DNA of 64,000 nucleotides. Source: Actinophytocola glycyrrhizae (GTDB lineage: Bacteria > Actinomycetota > Actinomycetes > Mycobacteriales > Pseudonocardiaceae). Shown here piece after piece: positions 42,176 through 50,118 of this stretch. Location: positions 248,001 to 312,000 of the forward strand of contig NZ_JBHSIS010000006.1 in NCBI RefSeq assembly GCF_042653545.1. The letters are read 5' to 3'. Positions within the stretch are counted from its first letter, which is position 1. Each line of letters opens with the position of its first letter. The translations under genes and the position numbers were made by a program. The notes below the pieces were generated by a model that saw only the letters and a program-made list of their open reading frames with translations, had not been told where the DNA came from and did not search any database.

Positions 42176-43825
42176 ATGCGTGCGCTGCGGGTCGTCGGAC
42201 TCGGAGAGGATGGCAAGATCGTCATTCTCGAGTCCGACCGCGGCGAGCGCTTCCAGATCCCCGCGGACGAACGTCTACGCGCGGCGGCCAGGGGAGACAT
42301 CACCCGACTCGGCCAGATCGCCATCGAGCTGGAGAGCCAGATGCGTCCTCGTGAGATCCAGTCCCGCATCCGTGCGGGAGAGTCAGTCGAGCAGGTCGCG
42401 GCAGCGGCCGGCGTGCCACCCGAGCGGGTCGAGCGGTTCGCGTACCCGGTGCTGCTCGAGCGTTCCCGCACCGCCGAGCTGGCCCAGCGGGCGCATCCGG
42501 TGCGTGAGGACGGGCCGGATGTCCAGGAACTCGGCGAGGTCGTGGCCCAGGCGTTCGCCGCGCGGGGCCAGGACTACACGGCTGCGGTCTGGGACTCGTG
42601 GAAGGGCGAGGACGGCAAGTGGGTCGTCCAGCTCACGTGGACCGCGGGCCGCTCGAACAACCACGCCCACTGGTCGTTCCACCCGGGCGCCCACGGCGGC
42701 ACGGTCACCCCGCTGGACGACCACGCCCTGGACCTGCTGGACCCGAACCCGAACCGTGGCCTGCGCACGGTCCGCCCGGTCACCGAACTGGCCGCGCAGG
42801 CCCTGCAGGTGGCCGAGCCGCGCCGCCAGGCGGTCAACGGCGGTGAGCCACCCCGCCGCGTCGAGGAACAGGACTACGTCCAGGACTTCGAACTGACCGA
42901 CGACCAGGCCCCGGTGGGCCTGGTCGAGCAGCCGGAACTGCCGGTCGAGGACCCGTACGACCGCCCCCGCGAGTACCGCCCGGAGCAGTACCGCGAGCCC
43001 GACCGGTACCGCGCCACCCCCGACTACCGCCCGGCGGAGCCACCCCGCGAACGCCGCACACCGGAGCCGACCCGCCAGACCGAACGCGAGCCCGAACCGC
43101 CTCGCCAGGCGGAGCGCCCCACCGAACGCGCGGAGGAACCGGCCCCCCAGGCGGAGCACCAGACCGAACGCGCAGCGGATCCGCTCCGCCAGCCGGAACA
43201 CCTGGTGGAGCGCGCCGCGGAGCCGCCGAGCCAGGAGGAACCCACGGCAGAGCGCGCCGCAGAGCCGTCCCGCCAGGAGGAACGCCCGGCGGAGCCGCCC
43301 CGTCAGGCCGAGCGTCCGGTGGAAAGCCACGCCGAACGCGCGGCGGAGCCGTCCAGCCAGCCGGAGCGCCAGCCCGAGCCCGCGGCGGAGCCGACCGACC
43401 AGCCGGAGCCCGCCGACCAGCCGAAACCGGCCGCGGCAGCGGCCGCCACCCCTGCTTCCCCGCCGTCCCCACCAGTGAAGGAACCCGCCCAGCCGCGCTC
43501 AGCGCGCCCGACCATGCCCGCCATCCCCGAGGAGCAGGCTGCTCCCGCCGAGCGCACCTCCTCGCGCCCGGCGGCGGACACGCCTGCCCCGGCCGCGGCA
43601 AGCACCGCCTCGCCAGCAGTGCGCCCGGCCGTCCCAGCAGAAGAGGAACCCTCGCGCTCAGCCATGCCCGCGACCGAAGAAACCACAGAAGAAACCCCAG
43701 CCGCGAAGACCGAACCCGCCCCACCGCCCCCGCCTGCCGCGCCGCCCCGCAAGAAGGGCCGCAAAGCACGCCCGAGCGTCCCCAGCTGGGAAGACGTCCT
43801 GCTGGGCACCCGCAGCAACCGCTGA
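42176..43825 (+). CDS. sepH: Septation protein SepH
   Basis: Actinobacterial FtsZ-stimulating division protein. The N-terminal DUF3071 domain (about 1-190) includes MRALRVVGLGEDGKIVIL, LRPREIQ-type MRPREIQSRIRAGES with a helix-turn-helix-like EQVAAAAGVPPERVERFAYPV, and LTWTAGRSNNHAHW. A long disordered middle (200-520) is made of Glu/Pro/Arg repeats of the pattern AERAxEPxRQxE. The C-terminal conserved motif KGRKARPSVPSWEDVLLG ends the protein. Length 549 is long because of the repeats. In M. tuberculosis the homologue (Rv0883c, from memory) also adjoins serC. A perfect 14-base terminator follows. Confidence 0.92.
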   Translation: MRALRVVGLGEDGKIVILESDRGERFQIPADERLRAAARGDITRLGQIAIELESQMRPREIQSRIRAGESVEQVAAAAGVPPERVERFAYPVLLERSRTAELAQRAHPVREDGPDVQELGEVVAQAFAARGQDYTAAVWDSWKGEDGKWVVQLTWTAGRSNNHAHWSFHPGAHGGTVTPLDDHALDLLDPNPNRGLRTVRPVTELAAQALQVAEPRRQAVNGGEPPRRVEEQDYVQDFELTDDQAPVGLVEQPELPVEDPYDRPREYRPEQYREPDRYRATPDYRPAEPPRERRTPEPTRQTEREPEPPRQAERPTERAEEPAPQAEHQTERAADPLRQPEHLVERAAEPPSQEEPTAERAAEPSRQEERPAEPPRQAERPVESHAERAAEPSSQPERQPEPAAEPTDQPEPADQPKPAAAAAATPASPPSPPVKEPAQPRSARPTMPAIPEEQAAPAERTSSRPAADTPAPAAASTASPAVRPAVPAEEEPSRSAMPATEETTEETPAAKTEPAPPPPPAAPPRKKGRKARPSVPSWEDVLLGTRSNR

Positions 43826-43830
43826 TCCAC

Positions 43831-43864
43831 CGGCACGCGGGCCCACCACCGGGCCCGCGTGCCG
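43831..43864. terminator. Bidirectional terminator after sepH
   Basis: CGGCACGCGGGCCC (43831-43844) and GGGCCCGCGTGCCG (43851-43864) are perfect 14-base arms around ACCACC. It lies between sepH and the convergent small gene. Just after it, CCCGAAGGACGCTTTCG (43871 on) is a half copy of the dispersed hairpin family. Confidence 0.8.
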
Positions 43865-43907
43865 ACCTGTCCCGAAGGACGCTTTCGCGGGCATGGACCA
43901 GGGCGGG

Positions 43908-44153
43908 TCAGACCCGGCCCGCGCGGGGGACCTGGTTCAGCAGGTGCAACGGCCACCCCTCACGTTCGCACCAGTCCTCCGCCTCCTCCCGCGTGAGCCA
44001 CGTCGTGCCGCGGGGGCGTTCGGTGCGCAGGCGGGTCCAGCCGTCGGGAGCGAGAACGTGCAGCGCCCCCTCCCGCAGCGCGAGCAGCCGACCATCCGGG
44101 TACGCCATCGTCGACTGGGTGCGCAGGAACCGCACCTCGTCCGGTCTCGTCAT
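43908..44153 (-). CDS. Small hypothetical protein (81 residues)
   Basis: No family is recognised. The protein starts MTRPDEVRFLRTQSTMAYPDG at ATG 44153 and is rich in Arg, Leu and Trp, with one cysteine in DWCERE. Secondary structure looks mixed: short beta strands in LLALREGALHVLAPDG followed by a C-terminal helix EEAEDWCEREGW. No signal peptide or membrane helix. Codon use has strong G/C at third positions, which supports real coding. It diverges from the ABC exporter operon with a dyad between them. A small DNA-independent cytoplasmic protein is all that can be said. Confidence 0.6.
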   Translation of the reverse strand: MTRPDEVRFLRTQSTMAYPDGRLLALREGALHVLAPDGWTRLRTERPRGTTWLTREEAEDWCEREGWPLHLLNQVPRAGRV

Positions 44154-44173
44154 GCCCGAATGATCCCGCAGCC

Positions 44174-44204
44174 TTGACCTCGACCGCACTGGAGGTCGCA
44201 CGCT
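44174..44204 (+). promoter_or_regulatory. MerR/SoxR-like dyad with TTGACC -35
   Basis: TTGACC at 44174-44179 is a good -35. Overlapping it, the dyad CCTCGACCGCACTGGAGG (44178-44195) has outer arms CCTC/GAGG and the 18-base size of SoxR/MerR-type boxes, with a possible weak -10 (CACGCT, 44199-44204) at the long 19-base spacing typical of MerR-controlled promoters. It precedes the ABC exporter operon by about 70 bases. No MerR-family gene is adjacent, so the regulator would be encoded elsewhere. Confidence 0.45.
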
Positions 44205-44273
44205 GGCGGCAGAAAACCGGATGCCGTGCAGGGGCGGCTCGCATACGGTCGAGAGCGGCACCGTGGGGAGATC

Positions 44274-46058
44274 ATGAGCACAACTCGGTCACATCAACCT
44301 GCCCGCAGCACGAACATCGCGGCTCTGCGGCGTCTCGGCGCCTACCTCCGACCGGTCCGCGGCCGCATGATCGGCTCGGGCGCGGCTGTCTTCGGTTCGA
44401 TGCTCTGCGGACTCAGCATCCCGCTGCTCATCCAGCGGATCCTGGACGGTCCGGTCGCCGACCGGGACACGAGCCGGCTCACCTGGCTGATCGCCATCGT
44501 CGCCGCGCTGGGCGCCGGCGAGGCCGTTCTGTTCTACACGCGGCGGCGCCTCATCGCCGGTCCCAGTACCTCCGTGGAGGCGCGGCTCCGCGACGACCTG
44601 TACCACCACCTACAGCACCTGCCGATCGCGTTCCATGACCGTTGGCAGTCCGGTCAGCTGCTGTCGCGCGCCGTGTCGGACCTGTCGACGTTGCGCCGTT
44701 TCATCGCGTTCGCGTTCATCTTCCTGATCGTCAACACGATGACGCTGGTGGTCGGCCTCGTCGTCCTCTTCGTGCTGTCGCCGGTGCTCGGGATCATCTC
44801 GCTCGCGTGCGCGGCGCCGCTGGTCCTGATCTCGACGCTGTACGAGTCGAAGTACGCGGTCCTCGCCCGCCGCGCGCAGGACCAGAACGGCGACCTCGCC
44901 ACCACGGTCGAGGAGTCCGTGCTGGGCATCCGCGTGCTGAAGGCGTTCGGCCGCGGCCGTCACCTCGCCGACCGGTTCACCCGTGAGGCCAAGGGGCTCC
45001 GGAGCACCGAGCTGCGCAAGGTGCACACGGTCGGCCTGCTGTGGGCGGCGATCATCGTGCTGCCGGAGATCGCGATCGGCGGGCAGCTGCTGTTCGGCAC
45101 GTTCGCGATCGTCGACGGCACGATGACCGTCGGCACCCTGGTCGCGGGCATCGCGGTCGCCACCTACCTGCGCTGGCCGACCGACTCGATCGGCTGGCTG
45201 CTCGCCGAGACCAACCAGGCCGCGACCGCTTCGGCCCGCTACTGGGAGGTGCGTGACGCGGAGGTGACGATCACCGACCCGCCGAACCCGCGCGGGCTGC
45301 TCGAGCGTGCCAGCGGCCACGTGCGGTTCGACGACGTCCGCTTCGCCTACCCGGGCAGCGACGAGGAGGTGCTGCGCGGTGTCACGCTGGACCTGCGGCC
45401 CGGCGAGACGATCGCGCTGGTCGGCGCCACCGGCACCGGCAAGACCACGCTGACCGCACTGGTCGGCAGGCTCGCCGACGTGACCGGCGGGAAGGTCACG
45501 ATCGACGGCGTCGACGTGCGTGACCTGACGCTCGCGGACCTGCGTTCGGTGGTCGCGACCGCGTTCGAGGAGCCGGTGCTGTTCTCCGCGAGCGTGCGGG
45601 AGAACGTGGCGCTGGGCACCACCGGCGCGACGGAAGCCGATGTGCGCCAGGCACTTCAGGTCGCGTCGGCGGACTTCGTCTACGACCTGCCGTGGGGGCT
45701 GGACACCCGGATCGGCGAGCAGGGCCTTTCGTTGTCCGGCGGGCAGCGGCAGCGGCTCGCGCTGGCCCGCGCGGTCGTCGGCAGGCCCTCGGTGCTGGTG
45801 ATGGACGACCCGCTGTCCGCTTTGGACGTGCACACGGAGGCCGAGGTGGAACACGCGCTGCGCAACGTGCTCGCCGACGTCACCGCGCTCGTGGTCGCGC
45901 ACCGGCCGAGCACCGTTCAGCTCGCCGACCGGGTCGCGATGCTCGCCGACGGCCGCATCACCGCGGTCGGCGGGCATTCGGAACTCCTCGCCACCAACCG
46001 GGAGTACCGCGCCCTTCTGTCCACGATGGACGACGAACGCAGCGAGGTGGTCGCGTGA
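44274..46058 (+). CDS. ABC exporter subunit 1 (TMD-NBD, degenerate Walker B)
   Basis: A 594-residue half transporter: six helices (about 25-310) and a nucleotide-binding domain with Walker A GATGTGKTT (Lys390), signature LSGGQRQRLA and switch histidine in VVAHRP. Walker B reads LVMDDPLSALD, with Asp512 where the catalytic glutamate is expected, and the Q-loop reads FEEP instead of QEP-type. This is the pattern of the non-catalytic site in heterodimeric exporters such as TM287/288. ATG 44274 follows GGGGAG. Its stop overlaps the GTG of subunit 2. Likely cargo: drug or lipid. Confidence 0.92.
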   Translation: MSTTRSHQPARSTNIAALRRLGAYLRPVRGRMIGSGAAVFGSMLCGLSIPLLIQRILDGPVADRDTSRLTWLIAIVAALGAGEAVLFYTRRRLIAGPSTSVEARLRDDLYHHLQHLPIAFHDRWQSGQLLSRAVSDLSTLRRFIAFAFIFLIVNTMTLVVGLVVLFVLSPVLGIISLACAAPLVLISTLYESKYAVLARRAQDQNGDLATTVEESVLGIRVLKAFGRGRHLADRFTREAKGLRSTELRKVHTVGLLWAAIIVLPEIAIGGQLLFGTFAIVDGTMTVGTLVAGIAVATYLRWPTDSIGWLLAETNQAATASARYWEVRDAEVTITDPPNPRGLLERASGHVRFDDVRFAYPGSDEEVLRGVTLDLRPGETIALVGATGTGKTTLTALVGRLADVTGGKVTIDGVDVRDLTLADLRSVVATAFEEPVLFSASVRENVALGTTGATEADVRQALQVASADFVYDLPWGLDTRIGEQGLSLSGGQRQRLALARAVVGRPSVLVMDDPLSALDVHTEAEVEHALRNVLADVTALVVAHRPSTVQLADRVAMLADGRITAVGGHSELLATNREYRALLSTMDDERSEVVA

Positions 46059-47890
46059 GCGCCCCGACGGAAGAAGAGTGGCGCGGGGTGGCCGCCGAGG
46101 ACAACGACGAGATCGACGCGCTGGTCGGCAGCCGCCTGCAGACCAGGTCGCGACGGCTGCTGATGTCGCTGGTGCGCCCGAGGCTGGGCATCGCGCTGGG
46201 CGCGTTCGCCCTGGTGGTGCTGGAGAACGTGCTGACGCTGGCCGGTCCGCTGGTGATCGCGGTCGCCATCGACACCGGCATCCCGGACGCGATCGACGGC
46301 GACACGACCGCCCTCGCGTGGTGCGTCGGCGGGTACCTGGCGTCGGGCCTCGGCGCGGCGGGCACCCGGTTCGCGTTCCTGAAGGTCGCGGGCCGGTTCG
46401 GCCAGGACGTGCTGCTCGACCTGCGACAACGGGTCTTCTCCCACGCGCAGCGGCTGTCGGTCTCGTTCCACGAGAAGTACACGTCCGGCAAGACCATCTC
46501 GCGCATGACCAGCGACATCGACTCCCTGCACGACCTGCTGGAGGACGGCCTCGACGGCCTGCTGACGGCGGTGCTGTCGGTGGTCGGCATCGCGATCATG
46601 CTGCTGGTGATGGACGTGCCGCTGGCACTGGTCGTGCTGGCCGGGCTGGTGCCGCTGATCTGGGTGACGCGCTGGTTCTACCTCCGGTCGCGGCACGCCT
46701 ACCGCGACACCAGGGGCGCCATCGCGAAGATCATCGTGCAGTTCGTGGAGACCATGAACGGCATGCGCGCGGTGCAGGCGTTCCGCCGCCAGGACCGCAA
46801 CGAGACGATCATGGCGGCCCTCAACGACCGCTTCCGCGCCGCCAACAAGGAAGCGCTGATCGTGGTGGCCCGCTTCACGATGACGGTGCGCCTGGTCGGC
46901 AACCTGACGCTCGCGATCGTGCTGGCGATCGGCGCGGTGCGGGTCGTGGACGGCAGCCTGGAGCTGGGTGTGCTGACCGCGTTCACCCTCTACCTGCGCC
47001 GCTTCTACGACCCGCTGGACGAGCTGGCGATGTTCGCGAACTCGTACACCTCGGCGATCGCGGCACTGGAGAAGATCTCGGGCGTCCTCGAGGAGGAGCC
47101 GACGGTCGTCGAACCGAAGGAGCCCAAGCCGCTGCCGACCCGCGACACCGGCCGCGCGATCGACTTCGCCGACGTGGAGTTCCGCTACTCCCCGACCACC
47201 CCGGTGGTGCTGCCGACGTTCGACCTGCACATCCCCGCCGGTCAGACGGTCGCACTGGTGGGCGCGACCGGCGCGGGCAAGTCGACGTTGGCGAAGCTGG
47301 TCGGCCGCTTCTACGACCCGTCGGCGGGCGCGGTGCGGCTCGACGGGGTGTCGCTGCGCGAGGTGGCGGACACCGAGCTGCGCACCGAGGTCGTCACGGT
47401 GACGCAGGAGAACTTCCTGTTCGCGGGCTCGGTGGCGGACAACATCGCGCTTGGCAGGCCGACGGCGTCCCGCGCCGAGGTGGAGTCGGCCGCGGTGGCG
47501 GTGGGCGCACACGAGTTCGTCACGGCCCTCCCCGAGGGCTACGACACCGACGTCCGCAAACGCGGCGGCAGGCTGTCGGCGGGCCAACGGCAGATGGTGG
47601 CGTTCGCGCGAGCGTTCCTGGCGGACCCGGCGGTGCTGGTGCTGGACGAGGCGACGTCGAGCCTGGACGTCCCGACGGAACGGGCGGTGCAGCGGGCACT
47701 GGAGTCGGTGCTGGCGGACCGCACGGCGCTGATCATCGCGCACCGGCTGTCGACGGTCCTGATCGCGGACCGCGTGCTCGTGGTGGAGGGCGGCCGCGTG
47801 GTGGAGGACGGCTCCCCGGCGGACCTGATCGAGGGCAGAGGCGGCCGGTTCGCGGCGCTGCACCGCACGTGGCTGGAGTCGCTGGCCTGA
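46055..47890 (+). CDS. ABC exporter subunit 2 (TMD-NBD, catalytic)
   Basis: A 611-residue half transporter, partner of the previous gene. N-terminal cytoplasmic extension (1-40), six helices, then an NBD with Walker A GATGAGKST (Lys409), Q-loop TQENFLF, signature LSAGQRQMVA, Walker B LVLDEATSSLD (Asp531, Glu532) and switch histidine in IIAHRLSTV. All catalytic residues are present. GTG 46055 overlaps the stop of subunit 1, so they are made in equal amounts. The pair probably forms one heterodimeric multidrug-type exporter. Confidence 0.93.
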   Translation: MSAPTEEEWRGVAAEDNDEIDALVGSRLQTRSRRLLMSLVRPRLGIALGAFALVVLENVLTLAGPLVIAVAIDTGIPDAIDGDTTALAWCVGGYLASGLGAAGTRFAFLKVAGRFGQDVLLDLRQRVFSHAQRLSVSFHEKYTSGKTISRMTSDIDSLHDLLEDGLDGLLTAVLSVVGIAIMLLVMDVPLALVVLAGLVPLIWVTRWFYLRSRHAYRDTRGAIAKIIVQFVETMNGMRAVQAFRRQDRNETIMAALNDRFRAANKEALIVVARFTMTVRLVGNLTLAIVLAIGAVRVVDGSLELGVLTAFTLYLRRFYDPLDELAMFANSYTSAIAALEKISGVLEEEPTVVEPKEPKPLPTRDTGRAIDFADVEFRYSPTTPVVLPTFDLHIPAGQTVALVGATGAGKSTLAKLVGRFYDPSAGAVRLDGVSLREVADTELRTEVVTVTQENFLFAGSVADNIALGRPTASRAEVESAAVAVGAHEFVTALPEGYDTDVRKRGGRLSAGQRQMVAFARAFLADPAVLVLDEATSSLDVPTERAVQRALESVLADRTALIIAHRLSTVLIADRVLVVEGGRVVEDGSPADLIEGRGGRFAALHRTWLESLA

Positions 47891-48174
47891 TGCGGGAGCG
47901 GTTGCGCCGGCTGCACGCGGACGGCCGGGAGCACACGTGGCGGGCGGAGATCCGCTACGTGTCCGGCCGCCGCGAGGTGCGCGTGCGGGCGTGGGGCGCG
48001 GGCAAGAACGGACAGGCCCTACAGGTCGACGTGCACCCGGCAACCCCGGCCGACGAGTGGATGTACCCGGAACCGGCGAACGTCCGCACCCTGATCCGAA
48101 CAGCCCTGGCACGAGGCTGGCACCCAGAAACCCGGGGCGGCACGTTCACACTGCCACCGCACACCCTCACGTAA
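47890..48174 (+). CDS. Small hypothetical protein coupled to the ABC exporter
   Basis: A 94-residue protein translated from ATG 47890, which overlaps the exporter stop (TGATG). It begins MRERLRRLHADGREHTWRAEI and is basic and tryptophan-containing, with a beta-rich middle (IRYVSGRREVRVRAWGAG) and a helical end (NVRTLIRTALARGW). No signal peptide, membrane helix or known domain. The overlap makes it a real third member of the operon in this genome; it may assist or regulate the exporter. Not recognised otherwise. Confidence 0.62.
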   Translation: MRERLRRLHADGREHTWRAEIRYVSGRREVRVRAWGAGKNGQALQVDVHPATPADEWMYPEPANVRTLIRTALARGWHPETRGGTFTLPPHTLT

Positions 48175-48584
48175 CCCGCACCCGCCGAACCCCGGGGGCT
48201 CCCCCGGCGACACCGGCATGCCCTGCCCCGAAAGCGTCTTTCCGGACATCGGCGGATCCAGCCGCGCCATCGCGGCACCACAGCCGCGCCAACCAGGGCA
48301 GACCCAGGCCCACGCGCACCACCCGCCCAAGCCGGACCGCGCGCACAAACCCCGCATTGACCTGCGGAAATCCGCGAACCGGCCGGAACGCAACCCCCAC
48401 CCGAACCCGGGGGCGTCCCGCCATGCCAGTCTACCGGCCCCCACCGACAAAACAAGACCAGCAAGCCCAACTGTGGACAACCAGCGCACCTGTGGACAAC
48501 CACCCGGAACGCTCCTCGCGCCAGGGCTGACTGTCGGTCCCCTCTGGCAGGCTGGACACCGGGGGCCGGAGGCCAAGGCCGCCC
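48175..48584. other. 410-bp gene-free region with repeat elements
   Basis: No supported gene. It contains a half copy of the dispersed hairpin family (CCCCGAAAGCGTCTTTCC, about 48230), the 97-base element at 48388-48484, a second TGTGGACAAC at about 48491 and a conserved tail reading AGGCTGGACA and GGGGGCCGGAGG up to the 3' end of the DUF2537 gene. An 85-codon minus-strand frame (MAGRPRVRVG) begins inside the element but has no homologue that I recognise. Confidence 0.7.
48388..48484 (-). repeat. 97-bp dispersed element, copy 1
   Basis: Identical to 55781-55877 at 95 of 97 bases. Read on the minus strand it carries CTGTGGATT-like TTGTCCACAG, TTTTGTCGG, a -10-like TAGACT and then a hairpin CCCCCGGGTTCGGGTGGGGG. 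A diverged inverted third copy lies at about 51630-51722. Confidence 0.8.
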
Positions 48585-49172
48585 TCAGAAGAGCACGAAC
48601 GGCAGCGCCAGCCACGCGAGGCCGATGCCGACCGCCACCCCGTACGCGACCCACCGCCAGACCGGCTGCCGGTGGATGAGCCACACCGACGGCAGCAGCC
48701 CCGCGGTCACCACCACGTTCGACGCCAGCGCCAGCAGCGAGTACGTCTCCGCCAGCGTGACCGCCAGCGTCACCACCGTCACGACCACCACGACCACACT
48801 CGTGGCGGACACCGTCAGGCCGGTCAGCCACGGCACGGGTTCCGGTGGCCGCCGCGGCGGGGACGCCGATGCCCGGACCGGCTCGACGACGGACTCCGTG
48901 CCCGACAACGGATCCACGTACCGGACCACCACGCCGAGCGACGTCGCCACCCGCCCGGCCAGCTGCAGCCCGCGCCGCGACACGACCGCGCCCGCCGCGG
49001 TGCCCGGCTCGGCGCGGCCGACCGCGGCCGCGACCTTCGCCCACTCGTGCAGCGCGTCGGTCAGCTCGGTGCCCAGCGGCAGGCGGTCCGGCTCGGTGAC
49101 CGCGACACCGTCGTCACCGATCAGCACCGCACGCTCACCGTTGGCGCGCAGCTGTATTCCCGACATCGACAC
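48585..49172 (-). CDS. DUF2537 membrane protein
   Basis: A 195-residue protein with a cytoplasmic N-terminal half (beta strands in IQLRANGERAVLIGDDGVAV and a helix near LTDALHEWAKVAAAVGR) and three C-terminal membrane helices (ATSVVVVVVTVVTLAVTLA, LLALASNVVVTAGLLP, WVAYGVAVGIGLAWLALPF). It fits the actinobacterial DUF2537 family; the neighbour in M. tuberculosis (Rv0882, from memory) also sits beside a TrmH gene. Start at 49172 or the ATG at 49166. Function unknown. Confidence 0.75.
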   Translation of the reverse strand: MSMSGIQLRANGERAVLIGDDGVAVTEPDRLPLGTELTDALHEWAKVAAAVGRAEPGTAAGAVVSRRGLQLAGRVATSLGVVVRYVDPLSGTESVVEPVRASASPPRRPPEPVPWLTGLTVSATSVVVVVVTVVTLAVTLAETYSLLALASNVVVTAGLLPSVWLIHRQPVWRWVAYGVAVGIGLAWLALPFVLF

Positions 49173-49181
49173 CTTCCGAAA

Positions 49182-49967
49182 CTACCGACTCGCGCCGAGC
49201 GCGTAGAAGGCGACCGCCCCCGCAGTCGCCACGTTGAGCGAGTCGACGCCACCCACCATGGGGATCTTCACCGCCATGTCGGCCGCCGCGACCGCCTCCG
49301 GGGTCAGGCCGGGCCCCTCGGAGCCGAGCATCACCGCCGCCTTCTCCGGCGGCGTGACCGCGGACAGGTCGGCCGCCCCGGCCGGCGTGAGCGCCATCAC
49401 AGTGAAGCCGTTGTCCTGCAACAGCTTCAGCCCGTCCGGCCACGGCGACAGCGTCGTGAACGGGACCGCGAGCACGTGTCCCATCGAGACACGGACGCTG
49501 CGCCGGTACAGCGGGTCGCTGCAGCCCGCGCCGAGCAGCACGCCGTCGACGCCGAGCCCGGCGGCGTTGCGGAACAGCGCACCGAGGTTCTCGTGGTCGC
49601 CGACGCCCTCCAGCACCGCGAGCCTGCGCGCACCGTCTATCACGGATGAAACGGGCAGCGGCTCCGGTCGGTCGGCCATCGCGAGCACGCCCCGGTTCAG
49701 GTGGAAGCCGATCACCTCGGCCATCACCTCGGCGGTCGTCACGTACACGGGTGCGTCGACCGGCGGCAGGGTCTTGAGCTTGCGCCGCACCCCGAGCATC
49801 GACCGCACCGGGTACCGTGAGGCGAGCATGCGGCTGACCGCGATGGTCCCCTCGGCGATCACCAGCCCCAGCCCGCCGGGCCGGTCTGGCCGGCGGTCGG
49901 CGGTGCGGAGGAAGCGGTACTCGTCGAGCCGCGGGTCGTCCGGGTCGGTCACCTCGATCACGCGCAC
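49182..49967 (-). CDS. TrmH/SpoU-family RNA 2'-O-methyltransferase
   Basis: Methylates a ribose 2'-OH of rRNA or tRNA with S-adenosylmethionine. The 261-residue protein has an N-terminal RNA-binding L30e-like domain (1-100) and the knotted SpoU domain with its three motifs: NLGALFRNAAGLGVDGVLL, VMLGSEGPGL and IPMVGGVDSLNVATAGAV. GTG 49967 (VRVIEV) is the start used, GTG 49961 is also possible. The exact RNA target is unknown. Ends nine bases before the DUF2537 start, so they form one transcript. Confidence 0.93.
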   Translation of the reverse strand: MRVIEVTDPDDPRLDEYRFLRTADRRPDRPGGLGLVIAEGTIAVSRMLASRYPVRSMLGVRRKLKTLPPVDAPVYVTTAEVMAEVIGFHLNRGVLAMADRPEPLPVSSVIDGARRLAVLEGVGDHENLGALFRNAAGLGVDGVLLGAGCSDPLYRRSVRVSMGHVLAVPFTTLSPWPDGLKLLQDNGFTVMALTPAGAADLSAVTPPEKAAVMLGSEGPGLTPEAVAAADMAVKIPMVGGVDSLNVATAGAVAFYALGASR

Positions 49968-50118
49968 ATGTTACGTGAGCCACACACGTGCCTTGCTCTG
50001 CGTAACAACCACACTGGAACGATGCACCTTTTTGGCCCCTAGTAACAGCTTCCGCCGTGTGTAACGGTTGTACTTCCCGCGCACACGCCGACTGCTCGGA
50101 TCGGCTGGGAGGGGCGGT

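Noticed and set aside
45917..48112. 731-codon minus-strand open frame
   Set aside because: Antisense to ABC exporter subunit 2, which has all NBD motifs.
48167..48424. 85-codon minus-strand frame starting MAGRPRVRVG inside the 97-base element
   Set aside because: Begins within a repeat, and after the shared segment the second copy of the element carries unrelated sequence; no homologue is recognised.
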